DNA of 6,578 nucleotides, from contig CAJOOV010000280.1 in NCBI GenBank assembly GCA_905236265.1, forward strand, positions 1-6,578, read 5' to 3'. Under the pieces are notes generated by a model. The model was given only the letters and a program-made list of their open reading frames with translations. It had not been told where the DNA came from and made no database searches. Of the stretch, positions 1 to 6,183 are shown in pieces (position 1 is the stretch's first letter; each line of letters opens with the position of its first letter). Source of the DNA: an uncultured Oscillospiraceae bacterium (GTDB taxonomy: Bacteria; Bacillota; Clostridia; Oscillospirales; Oscillospiraceae). The position numbers and the translations under genes are program-made.

Positions 1-2681
1 ATGGGGACGAGCCCCTGCGCTCCATGACCAGCTACCAGCACAACAGCAGATTCAATGGATATGAGATCACAAAGGGCGTGGATGTCTCCAAGTGGAACAA
101 TATCACGGATTGGGAGCGGGCGAAGAGGGCAGGCGTTGATTTTGCAATCATCCGCTGCGGCAACCGCTTCTCGGATGACGGCAGTCTGGGCAGCGATGTC
201 CTCTTTGACCGCAATATGAGAGATGCCCAGAAGGCGGGCGTGAAAACAGGCGTCTATTTCTTCTCTCAGGCTGTCTCTGAGCGGGAGGCAGTTGAGGAGG
301 CAAATTATACGCTCAAGCTGGTGAAGGGCTATACCTTCCCGCTGCCCATTGTCTTTGACTATGAGTACTACGAGAACGGACGCCTGACACGGGCACGCCT
401 CAGCCAGAGCGAGCGGACGAACATCTGTAAGGCGTTTTGCAAGACCATTGAGGATGCAGGCTATCCCGCCATGGTCTATGCCAACCGTGATATGCTCACC
501 AACGATATGTACGGTGAGGAGCTGGTGAAGGCTGGGTACGAGGTCTGGCTTGCGGAGTGGAACACCAACCCCAAATATACCGGCACCTATACCTATTGGC
601 AGTATTCTGACTCGGGATACTACAACGGCTTTGACCATAAGGTGGATGTAAACTTCCGCTACCGCCTGCCGGATGCCAAGATCACCCGCATCAACTCCAT
701 GGCCTCCGGTGTCCGCATTGAATGGGGCAAGGTAAGTCCTGCCAAGGGGTACAGGGTATACCGCAAGGTGTCCGGAAATGACTGGAAGCTGCTGGGCACA
801 GTGACGGGGAACACGAACCTTTTCTACATTGACAAGACAGTGACTGACGGGGGAAAGTACACCTATGCCGTCCAGCCCTATGACGGGTACATTGACGGCG
901 AATATGAAAACAGCGCCTCTGCCGTCACCTATCACAAAATGACGGCGCTGGATACCGCTACCGCTGTCAACAACGGTATCCGTCTGCACTGGACAAACAG
1001 CGGTGCCTATGACAGCTATATCCTCTATCGCAGAGCCAAGGGAACCAAGCCGTGGACGAAGCTTGCAACCGTAAAGGGCAGTGAGAAAACCTATCTGGAT
1101 ACCAGCAGGTTCCAGTCCGGGTCAGCGTGGAACTACACCATTGTGGGCGTCAAAAACGGCAAGCGGGATACCTATGACCCCTACGGGATTGATACACTCT
1201 GGCTGGCAGTGCCAAAGCTGACCGGTATCAGTCCAGAAACAACGGGCATTCAGGTACAGTGGGGCAAGGTGAACGGCGCTGCACTGTACAGGATCTACCG
1301 TCGCAGCGGGAACGAGGCGTGGAAGGCAGTAGGAAATGCCAAGACACTGAGCTTCATGGATAAAACTGCTGTTAGCGGAAGGGAATACACCTATACGGTT
1401 CGAGCCTTCAGCGGCTCCTATTACGGCGGTTATGATGCAGCCGGTATGAAGGGAATGTATCTTGCCACGCCGAAGCTCAGCTTTGTCTCGTCCCAGAACG
1501 GCGGAAAGCAGATTGCGCTGGCATGGACTGCTGTGACGGGAGCGAGCAAGTACAGAATTTATCGCAAGAGCTCCGAAAAAGGGAGCTGGCAGCTTATTTC
1601 GTGGACGAAGAATACCAACTATGTGGATTCCAACGTCTCCAAGGGCGGAACCTACCTCTACACGGTGCGGGCTATGACCAACTACGGCGATCAGGCCATA
1701 TTGAGCGGTTTCCAGAGCGGTGTTTCTGCGACCTGGCTGGACATCCCTGTACTCACCCCGGTCAATAACAGTGTGAACAGCATTCAGGTCAATTGGAAGA
1801 AGGTTTCCGGCGCCAAGCAGTATGACGTATATCGCAAGACCGCTGGAACAGGCTGGAAAAAGCTGGCCACAGTGAAAAACGCAGTCTTCTATCTGGACAA
1901 AAAACCGGTGATCGGGACGGTCAACTACTATACGGTTCGTGCAGTGTCCGGCAAGATAGTGAGCGGGTTCGAGGTTGCCGGCAGCGCAGGCATCTGCATG
2001 GCGGCTCCTGCGTTGAAAACACCGGTTCAGTGCGCAAAGGGGATTCAGTTGAGCTGGAGCGGTGTTTCCGGTGCGCAGCGCTACCGTATCTTCCGCAAAA
2101 GCGCCTCCAATGAGAGCTGGACGGGCATAGGTTGGTCTAATACTACCAGCTTTGTGGATAGCACTGCCACAGACGGGAAGAACTATATCTATACCGTGCG
2201 GGCGTTTGCGTCCGTGCGGGGACGTGGGGTCTATAGCAGATTCCTTGCCTCTGGTGTTTCTATCTTTAAGCTGGCTCAGCCTGCCCTTCTTACTGCGGAC
2301 TGGACAGAGGAGGGCGTTCAGGTTGTCTGGGGCGCTGTTGCCAGAGCGCAGGAGTATCGGGTCTACCGGAGAACCGATACCGGCACATGGAGCATGGCAG
2401 CGGTTGTGAGCGATGGCTGTTCCTATCTTGACAGGGATGCTGAGCGTGACACGGTGTATTACTATACCGTTCGGGCGGTGTGGGGTACAAATGTGAGCTG
2501 GTATGACGCAGCGGCGATTTCTCCGGGACTTCCTGCGACACCAGAGCCGCCCACGGAAGAGCCCTCTGAGCCGTCAGAGCAGCCCAGCGGGGAGCCTGTC
2601 TCCGAGCCGTCGGAGCAGCCCAGCAGAGAGCCTGCCTCTGAACCGTCACAGGAGCCTGTGGAGCAAACCGGCGGGGAATAA
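1..2681 (+). CDS. GH25 muramidase with seven FN3-like repeats and Pro/Ser/Glu tail (5' partial)
   Basis: Predicted glycoside hydrolase family 25 (lysozyme-type) muramidase that would cleave the MurNAc-GlcNAc bond of peptidoglycan. Numbering from the ATG at 24, the GH25 domain spans about residues 17-214. It shows the family signatures: GVDVS with D20, the catalytic D-x-E as D112-Y-E114 after IVF, WLAEW at 175-179, YWQY at 191-194 and VDVNF at 207-211. Residues 220-836 are seven FN3-like units of 86-92 residues, each with a V/L-W...GA..Y.VYRK...W core and a Y.YTVRA strand. The last ~49 residues are a Pro/Ser/Glu-rich tail. I see no LPXTG motif, C-terminal membrane segment, SH3 or LysM anchor. 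The frame is open upstream of position 24 (GDEPLRS precedes the ATG) and no ribosome binding site precedes that ATG, so the real start and any signal peptide are probably outside the window. Family assignment is firm. Secretion and a role in wall turnover or competition are inferred. Confidence 0.93.
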   Translation, partial: GDEPLRSMTSYQHNSRFNGYEITKGVDVSKWNNITDWERAKRAGVDFAIIRCGNRFSDDGSLGSDVLFDRNMRDAQKAGVKTGVYFFSQAVSEREAVEEANYTLKLVKGYTFPLPIVFDYEYYENGRLTRARLSQSERTNICKAFCKTIEDAGYPAMVYANRDMLTNDMYGEELVKAGYEVWLAEWNTNPKYTGTYTYWQYSDSGYYNGFDHKVDVNFRYRLPDAKITRINSMASGVRIEWGKVSPAKGYRVYRKVSGNDWKLLGTVTGNTNLFYIDKTVTDGGKYTYAVQPYDGYIDGEYENSASAVTYHKMTALDTATAVNNGIRLHWTNSGAYDSYILYRRAKGTKPWTKLATVKGSEKTYLDTSRFQSGSAWNYTIVGVKNGKRDTYDPYGIDTLWLAVPKLTGISPETTGIQVQWGKVNGAALYRIYRRSGNEAWKAVGNAKTLSFMDKTAVSGREYTYTVRAFSGSYYGGYDAAGMKGMYLATPKLSFVSSQNGGKQIALAWTAVTGASKYRIYRKSSEKGSWQLISWTKNTNYVDSNVSKGGTYLYTVRAMTNYGDQAILSGFQSGVSATWLDIPVLTPVNNSVNSIQVNWKKVSGAKQYDVYRKTAGTGWKKLATVKNAVFYLDKKPVIGTVNYYTVRAVSGKIVSGFEVAGSAGICMAAPALKTPVQCAKGIQLSWSGVSGAQRYRIFRKSASNESWTGIGWSNTTSFVDSTATDGKNYIYTVRAFASVRGRGVYSRFLASGVSIFKLAQPALLTADWTEEGVQVVWGAVARAQEYRVYRRTDTGTWSMAAVVSDGCSYLDRDAERDTVYYYTVRAVWGTNVSWYDAAAISPGLPATPEPPTEEPSEPSEQPSGEPVSEPSEQPSREPASEPSQEPVEQTGGE
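681..2531 (+). repeat. Seven tandem FN3-like domain repeats inside the muramidase gene
   Basis: By eye the units begin near 681, 939, 1206, 1464, 1740, 2001 and 2274, giving lengths of about 86, 89, 86, 92, 87, 91 and 86 residues. Units 2-7 begin with a short linker; in units 3-7 it is A/D-x-P-x-L. Even units are longer than odd ones. Units 4 and 6 share features that 3, 5 and 7 lack, such as an S/G-W-T/S-x-x-T-x-x-V-D-S core and a longer last loop. FN3-like domains in secreted bacterial hydrolases usually act as spacers or in surface or polysaccharide binding; which applies here cannot be told from sequence. Confidence 0.85.
2568..2663 (+). repeat. 36-bp tandem repeat encoding E-P-S-E-Q-P-S tail
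   Basis: Two 36-bp units (2568-2603 and 2604-2639) plus a shortened third copy (2640-2663) encode EPSEQPSGEPVS, EPSEQPSREPAS and EPSQEPVE. The units are in frame and differ at only a few bases. The tail is acidic and proline-rich, like wall-spanning spacers, yet no sorting signal follows: the protein ends EQTGGE. Copy number could vary by slippage. Confidence 0.85.
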
Positions 2682-2734
2682 AGCATCAACCCTGAACCAC
2701 TGACAAACAAAACAATCACGATCCGGTAACAGAA

Positions 2735-2790
2735 AACCGCCTCCCAGCATAGCCTGAACTAACAGGTGTTGCAGGGGAGGCGGTTATTTT
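2735..2790 (+). terminator. Probable Rho-independent terminator of the muramidase gene, overlapping the next RBS
   Basis: AACCGCCTCCC (2735-2745) pairs perfectly over 11 bp with GGGAGGCGGTT (2775-2785), followed by ATTTT. The 29-nt loop can fold further: GCA/TGC at 2747-2749/2770-2772 and CCTG/CAGG at 2753-2756/2763-2766. It lies 53 nt after the muramidase stop. The T run is short and the large loop is unusual. The 3' arm also contains the Shine-Dalgarno of the downstream small gene, so it may act as a translational switch as well as, or instead of, a terminator. Confidence 0.7.
2773..2780 (+). promoter_or_regulatory. Ribosome binding site for the 49-aa TTG-start gene
   Basis: AGGGGAGG lies 8 nt before the TTG at 2789. 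It decides that start, because the frame has no ATG before the hydrophobic segments. Most of the site is buried in the 3' arm of the 2735-2785 hairpin whenever a transcript includes the 5' arm. Confidence 0.55.
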
Positions 2791-2938
2791 GCTGCATCGA
2801 CGAAGCACGCGGGGGATTTGCGCCATCTCCCTTGGAGTGGGAATCCTGCTTGCGCAAGTGCTTCCTGTACATGTGATTATATTCTGCGCAGGAGTTTCCC
2901 TGATTATTCTGGGCTTCACATGGATGAAGCGCTGCTGA
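2789..2938 (+). CDS. Small hydrophobic hairpin protein, 49 aa, function unknown
   Basis: Reading from TTG at 2789 gives 49 residues ending in TGA at 2936-2938. It starts MLHRRSTRG, followed by hydrophobic stretches at about residues 9-27 and 29-46 split by Pro26-Val-His28, and ends WMKRC. The basic residues at both ends (R4, R5, R8; K47, R48) fit a helical membrane hairpin with both termini in the cytoplasm. A well-spaced AGGGGAGG precedes the start. The stop is 20 nt before spoVM, so the two are probably one transcript. I do not recognise a named family. Similar short basic-hydrophobic proteins occur widely in Firmicutes, so a coat or forespore-membrane role is inferred from position only. 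The frame is open back to a TAG at 2750, so no upstream ATG is possible. A second leucine codon (CTG, 2792) is a less likely start. Confidence 0.6.
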   Translation: MLHRRSTRGICAISLGVGILLAQVLPVHVIIFCAGVSLIILGFTWMKRC

Positions 2939-2944
2939 TCCGGT

Positions 2945-2951
2945 AAGGAGG
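2945..2951 (+). promoter_or_regulatory. Ribosome binding site of spoVM
   Basis: AAGGAGG is a near-perfect anti-16S match 7 nt before the ATG at 2959. An overlapping ATG at 2954 is too close (2 nt) and stops after two codons, so the site selects 2959. Its quality is the main nucleotide-level support for translation of a 22-codon gene. Confidence 0.85.
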
Positions 2952-2958
2952 AAATGAT

Positions 2959-3027
2959 ATGAAAATAGTGATTGTCCGGTCGCCGAAAATGCTGGTGGGG
3001 CTGTTGAAGCTGATTTTCCATGTCTGA
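2959..3027 (+). CDS. spoVM: Stage V sporulation protein M (SpoVM), 22 aa
   Basis: The peptide begins MKIVIVRSPKMLVGLL and ends KLIFHV. It lines up without gaps with B. subtilis SpoVM (26 aa, recalled as MKFYTIKLPKFLGGIV followed by RAMLGSFRKD). Shared are M1, K2, a basic residue at 7, P9, K10, L12, G14 and a basic residue at 17. In B. subtilis SpoVM is an amphipathic helix that inserts into the outer forespore membrane, senses its positive curvature and recruits SpoIVA; P9 matters for that recognition. The homologue here lacks the last four, charged residues. It has an ideal RBS, lies 20 nt after the 49-aa gene and is followed by sipL and spoIVA, which strongly supports the call. Expression in the mother cell is expected. 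C. difficile SpoVM is reported as largely dispensable, so its importance here is open. Confidence 0.9.
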   Translation: MKIVIVRSPKMLVGLLKLIFHV

Positions 3028-3040
3028 CCCGTCTGCTTTG

Positions 3041-3069
3041 TCATAAGACAGGCCGCAGGCACATACTCT
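3041..3069 (+). promoter_or_regulatory. Probable sigma-E promoter for sipL-spoIVA
   Basis: TCATAAG (3041-3047) and CATACTCT (3062-3069) are separated by 14 nt. They resemble the mother-cell sigma-E elements known from B. subtilis (-35 near kCATATT, -10 near CATACAnT, about 14 nt apart). Transcription would start near 3076, giving a leader of roughly 40 nt before the TTG of sipL. sipL and spoIVA are known sigma-E-dependent genes in C. difficile, and spoIVA in B. subtilis, so both place and sequence fit. The match is by eye. Confidence 0.7.
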
Positions 3070-3082
3070 CTTTTAGAACCAT

Positions 3083-3099
3083 GCCCGGCCACATCGGGC
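3083..3099 (+). other. Small leader hairpin before the sipL RBS
   Basis: GCCCG (3083-3087) pairs with CGGGC (3095-3099) around a 7-nt loop, a few bases before the AAGGAG of sipL and inside the expected sigma-E leader. It has no T run and does not cover the RBS, so it could be a 5' stabilising stem or simply chance. Confidence 0.3.
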
Positions 3100-3102
3100 G
3101 AG

Positions 3103-3108
3103 AAGGAG
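3103..3108 (+). promoter_or_regulatory. Ribosome binding site selecting the TTG start of sipL
   Basis: AAGGAG lies 10 nt before TTG 3119. The ATGs at 3081 and 3112 are in other frames and run into early stops. The next in-frame ATG (codon 27) would remove the conserved start of the first SPOCS domain. Confidence 0.75.
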
Positions 3109-3118
3109 AGGATGCCCC

Positions 3119-4639
3119 TTGGAATGCAATCAAGTGAGAGATGAGATTCGTTATTATGCCCTGACACAGAACAAAACCTGCACCAGAGAGGAGACGATGG
3201 AGAGCATTGTCCCGGATGCGTGTCCGGACATTGCCCGCATTCTGGATACCTGCGGAACCTGCCGCCTGATGCGGCGGGAGCTGACCGACACCGGGGTTCT
3301 GCTCTCCGGTACGATACGGATGACTGCGCTCTATATCCCGGAAGGGGAGCAGGGAGTGTGCCGTCTGGAAAGTGAGATTCCCTTTCAGCACCTGCACGAA
3401 TGCCAGCAGCCGGACTCCGGCTCCCGGCTGCTGGCCAGAGTGTGGGTCTCTGCGGCGGAAACCAGAGCAGTCAACCCCAGAAAGGTGCTGTTCCGGGTGG
3501 ATATGACGGAGCAGTTCCGCATTCTGTCGCCTCAAACGCTGACGATTTGCACGGGGGTAGATGTGCCGGAGGAGTATGGTGTTCAGCAGAAGCTCACCAG
3601 AGCGCAGACCGCTGTCACGGTTGAGACGGCGGAAAAGGCCTTTACCCTGAACGATGAATTCAGCCTGAATACCGGCCGCCGGGAGGGCTGCACTCTGCTG
3701 CGTGTACTGCCCGGCGTACAGTGCAGCGATGCCCGGCGGATTGGCGGAAAGCTGGTGATTAAGGGGGTGCTCACGGCAAATCTCCTGCTGTGCAGTGAGG
3801 AAGGACAACTCTTTTCTCTGGATGCGGAGCTGCCCTTCTCCCAGATGCTGGATGCTCCCGAGAACGAGGGCGAGCCGGACGTTCAGATTGACCTTCAGGT
3901 GATGGATCTGCAATGCGGGGAGCTCTCTGCTGACGGACGTTCTCTGCCTGCCACTGCGCAGGTGTTTGCCTGCGCTGTATATGAGCAGACGCTCCCGCTG
4001 ACGGTGCTGGGAGACCTGTTCAGCACAAAGTACCCCACGCAGCTTCAGTGGGAAAATCTGCCCATCCTCCGAAGCACCACACAGACAGAGCGCCTGACGC
4101 TGCGGGAACAGATCGAAATCACAGATCAGCTTCAGGCAGTCTGCGGCTGTCATACGGAGTTTGGAGCCGTGTCCGTCCTCAGGGAGGGTGAGCAGGTTCG
4201 ACTCTGCGTCAACGCCCTTGTCAGCGTGCTCTATCAGACGGAGGGCGGTTCCCTGAACTGTGTGCAGCATCCCTGTAGTGTAGAAACCCGGATTTCCGAT
4301 GGCAGTACGGATACGCTTCTGACAGACTGCGAGCTGAGGCAGATTGAGGTGCTGCTGTCCGCCTCCGGCATGGAGCTGCGTGGCAGCCTTGAGCTGTGCC
4401 TGCATCTGATGCACAATGAGAGCCTGAAAGCGGTACATTCCGCCGAGCTTACGCCGGAGAACCCCATTGAGGCGAGTGGACAGCCTTCTGTGGTGCTCTT
4501 TCGCCCCGACGGCGGGGAGACAGTGTGGGATATTGCAAAACGGTATCATACCACCTGTCAGGACATTCTCAGCGCCAACGATCTGACGGAAGAGCAGACG
4601 GTGGAAGGGCAGATGCTGCTCGTGCCCCACAACCGGTAA
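3119..4639 (+). CDS. sipL: SipL-type spore coat morphogenetic protein (DUF3794/SPOCS + LysM)
   Basis: This 506-residue protein, close to the ~520 aa of C. difficile SipL, has three SPOCS/DUF3794-like beta-rich modules at about residues 24-135, 175-295 and 325-435. The first carries the typical I-V-P-D-x-x-PDI-x-R-IL motif near residues 30-42; the third is the most divergent. A C-terminal LysM domain spans about 460-503 (G-E-T-V-W470-D-I-A-K, then N-D-L and L-L-V-P). There is no signal peptide, consistent with a mother-cell cytoplasmic protein. In C. difficile, SipL binds SpoIVA through the LysM domain and is required to anchor the coat at the forespore, the role SpoVID plays in Bacilli. Here spoIVA follows after 13 nt, with its RBS overlapping the sipL stop, so the interacting pair should be co-translated. 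The start is TTG with AAGGAG 10 nt upstream; a sigma-E-like promoter precedes it. Other DUF3794-LysM proteins exist in Clostridia, but the neighbours favour SipL. Confidence 0.92.
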   Translation: MECNQVRDEIRYYALTQNKTCTREETMESIVPDACPDIARILDTCGTCRLMRRELTDTGVLLSGTIRMTALYIPEGEQGVCRLESEIPFQHLHECQQPDSGSRLLARVWVSAAETRAVNPRKVLFRVDMTEQFRILSPQTLTICTGVDVPEEYGVQQKLTRAQTAVTVETAEKAFTLNDEFSLNTGRREGCTLLRVLPGVQCSDARRIGGKLVIKGVLTANLLLCSEEGQLFSLDAELPFSQMLDAPENEGEPDVQIDLQVMDLQCGELSADGRSLPATAQVFACAVYEQTLPLTVLGDLFSTKYPTQLQWENLPILRSTTQTERLTLREQIEITDQLQAVCGCHTEFGAVSVLREGEQVRLCVNALVSVLYQTEGGSLNCVQHPCSVETRISDGSTDTLLTDCELRQIEVLLSASGMELRGSLELCLHLMHNESLKAVHSAELTPENPIEASGQPSVVLFRPDGGETVWDIAKRYHTTCQDILSANDLTEEQTVEGQMLLVPHNR

Positions 4640-4652
4640 AGGAGGGATATAG

Positions 4653-6131
4653 ATGAATCAGGCGAAGCTCTATGAGGAAATTGCACGCAGGACAGACGGC
4701 GACATCTATATCGGCGTGGTTGGACCGGTGCGGACGGGAAAATCCACCTTTATCAAGCGGCTGATGGAAACTCTGGTCATTCCCAACATTGAAAATGTGT
4801 ACAAGCGGGAGCGGGCGAGAGATGAGCTGCCCCAGTCCGGCAGCGGGCGTACCATTATGACGGCAGAGCCTAAATTCGTACCGGAGGAGGCTGCTCAGGT
4901 ACAGCTGGAGGGCGGCGTCAGCTTTTCCGTGCGGCTGATTGATTCGGTGGGATACCTGATCGACGGTGCTGTGGGGCAGACAGAGAATGATGCACCCAGA
5001 ATGGTGACGACGCCATGGTTTGACCATGAGGTGTCCATGGCAGAGGCGGCGGAGCTGGGCACCAGAAAGGTGATTGCGGAGCATTCTACCATCGGCATTG
5101 TCATTACCACCGACGGTTCCATCACCGATATTCCCAGAGAGGACTATCTGCAGGCAGAGGCAAGGGTAATCGGAGAGCTGAAGGAGCTGAACAAGCCCTT
5201 TCTGGTGCTGGTCAACGCACAGGAACCCCAATCGGAGCAGGCGAAGGCTGTGGCGGAGGAGATTGAAAAAACCTATCAGGTCACAACCCTCACTGTAAAC
5301 TGTCTGGAGCTTCAGGAGCAGGATGTCTCATCCATCCTGCAGTCTGTGCTCTATGAGTTTCCGCTGCGGGAGCTGGAGCTGTACCTGCCCTCGTGGGTAG
5401 ATGCTCTGGACTACACCCACGCCATCAAAGCGGAGCTGTATAACGCCATTCGCTTGGCGGGGAGCAAAATCTGTCAGGTACGGCAGCTAGACGCCTGCCT
5501 TGAGCAGCTGCGTTCGTGTGAAGCGGTGAGCCGCTGTGAACTGACGGGAATGGATTTGGGCAGGGGAGTGGCGCAGGCATCTGTGGAGGTGCCCAGAGGG
5601 CTGTTTTACGAGACCCTCAGCGCCCAGTCAGGTCTGAGTGTCAAGGACGACGGGGATCTGATGACGCTGCTCACCCAGCTCTCCCAGGTGAAGCAGTCCT
5701 ATGACAAAGTGAGTGCCGCACTGGAACAGGTTCGGGAGACCGGCTATGGCATCGTGGTGCCCTCCATTGATGATCTGACGCTGGAGGAGCCGGAAATCAT
5801 GCGGCAGGGGGGACGCTACGGGGTCAAGCTCCGGGCAAGTGCGCCGTCTATCCATATGATCCGTGCAGATATTGAGACGGTGTTGTCTCCCATTGTGGGC
5901 AGTGAGAAACAGAGTGAGGAGATGATCCACTATCTGCTTCAGGAGTTTGAAGGGGATACTAAGAGAATCTGGGAGTCCAATATCTTCGGAAAGAGCTTTC
6001 ATGCTCTGGTCAATGAAGACCTGCAGGCAAAGCTGAACCGTATGCCGGAGGACGCCAGAGCAAAGCTGCGGGAAACGCTGGAACGAATCATCAACGAGGG
6101 AACCGGCGGTCTGATCTGTATTATTCTATGA
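4653..6131 (+). CDS. spoIVA: Stage IV sporulation protein A (SpoIVA), coat basement ATPase
   Basis: At 492 residues it equals B. subtilis SpoIVA in length and is clearly homologous along its whole extent. SpoIVA is a cytoskeleton-like ATPase of the translation-factor GTPase class that polymerises irreversibly around the forespore as the coat basement layer, in the mother cell. The N-terminal ATPase domain (~1-235) has Walker A GPVRTGKST at 24-32 (K30), the switch-like segment TIMTAEPKF at 67-75 and Walker B RLIDSVGY with D97. The middle and C-terminal regions include IHMI and EKQSEE motifs and the diagnostic end GTGGLICIIL, with G486 retained; that glycine was linked to SpoVM contact in B. 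subtilis. One difference stands out: the threonine pair TT at 70-71 of B. subtilis is T70-A71 here. The ATG follows AAAGGAGG (4638-4645) by 7 nt, and the gene is likely co-transcribed with sipL from the promoter near 3041. Confidence 0.98.
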   Translation: MNQAKLYEEIARRTDGDIYIGVVGPVRTGKSTFIKRLMETLVIPNIENVYKRERARDELPQSGSGRTIMTAEPKFVPEEAAQVQLEGGVSFSVRLIDSVGYLIDGAVGQTENDAPRMVTTPWFDHEVSMAEAAELGTRKVIAEHSTIGIVITTDGSITDIPREDYLQAEARVIGELKELNKPFLVLVNAQEPQSEQAKAVAEEIEKTYQVTTLTVNCLELQEQDVSSILQSVLYEFPLRELELYLPSWVDALDYTHAIKAELYNAIRLAGSKICQVRQLDACLEQLRSCEAVSRCELTGMDLGRGVAQASVEVPRGLFYETLSAQSGLSVKDDGDLMTLLTQLSQVKQSYDKVSAALEQVRETGYGIVVPSIDDLTLEEPEIMRQGGRYGVKLRASAPSIHMIRADIETVLSPIVGSEKQSEEMIHYLLQEFEGDTKRIWESNIFGKSFHALVNEDLQAKLNRMPEDARAKLRETLERIINEGTGGLICIIL

Positions 6132-6133
6132 CG

Positions 6134-6170
6134 AACCGCCCGGCACAGCTCCTGATTGTGCCGGGCGGTT
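6134..6170 (+). terminator. Strong hairpin terminator after spoIVA
   Basis: AACCGCCCGGCACA (6134-6147) pairs perfectly over 14 bp with TGTGCCGGGCGGTT (6157-6170) around a 9-nt loop, two bases after the spoIVA stop codon. Only three T follow (6169-6171), so it is a weak match to the classic T-tract form. Its stability and placement between convergent genes still argue for termination, possibly serving both strands. Its outer stem AACCGCC/GGCGGTT is the same as in the hairpin after the muramidase gene. Confidence 0.75.
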
Positions 6171-6183
6171 TCATCACAGTGCT

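Noticed and set aside
1..27. ATG at position 1 as a gene start
   Set aside because: That frame stops at 25-27 after eight codons. The muramidase frame, open from position 3, is the real one.
1..2681. Muramidase as a phage endolysin
   Set aside because: No holin or phage structural genes are nearby, and the long FN3 array with a Pro/Ser/Glu tail is typical of large secreted host proteins.
2290..2719. Overlapping open frames on both strands around the muramidase tail
   Set aside because: They are shadows of the repetitive Pro/Ser/Glu coding sequence and the last FN3 unit. Their apparent repeats mirror the real frame.
2876..2926. ATATT at 2879-2883 or CATGGATG at 2919-2926 as a dedicated sigma-E promoter for spoVM
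   Set aside because: Neither has a matching partner element at about 14 nt spacing.
2716..3167. Two minus-strand frames (101 and 83 residues) over the spoVM region
   Set aside because: Antisense to spoVM and the 49-aa gene, which have good RBSs and, for spoVM, clear homology. No motif seen.
3041..4630. 529-residue open frame on the minus strand
   Set aside because: It lies antisense to sipL, whose domains and RBS are clear. The translation is rich in Arg, Gln, His and Leu with no recognisable motif, and is a by-product of GC-rich codon use.
4569..5231. 220-residue minus-strand frame
   Set aside because: Antisense to the conserved ATPase domain of spoIVA; low-complexity composition and no motif.
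5628..6002. 124-residue minus-strand frame
   Set aside because: Antisense to the conserved C-terminal part of spoIVA; no independent support.
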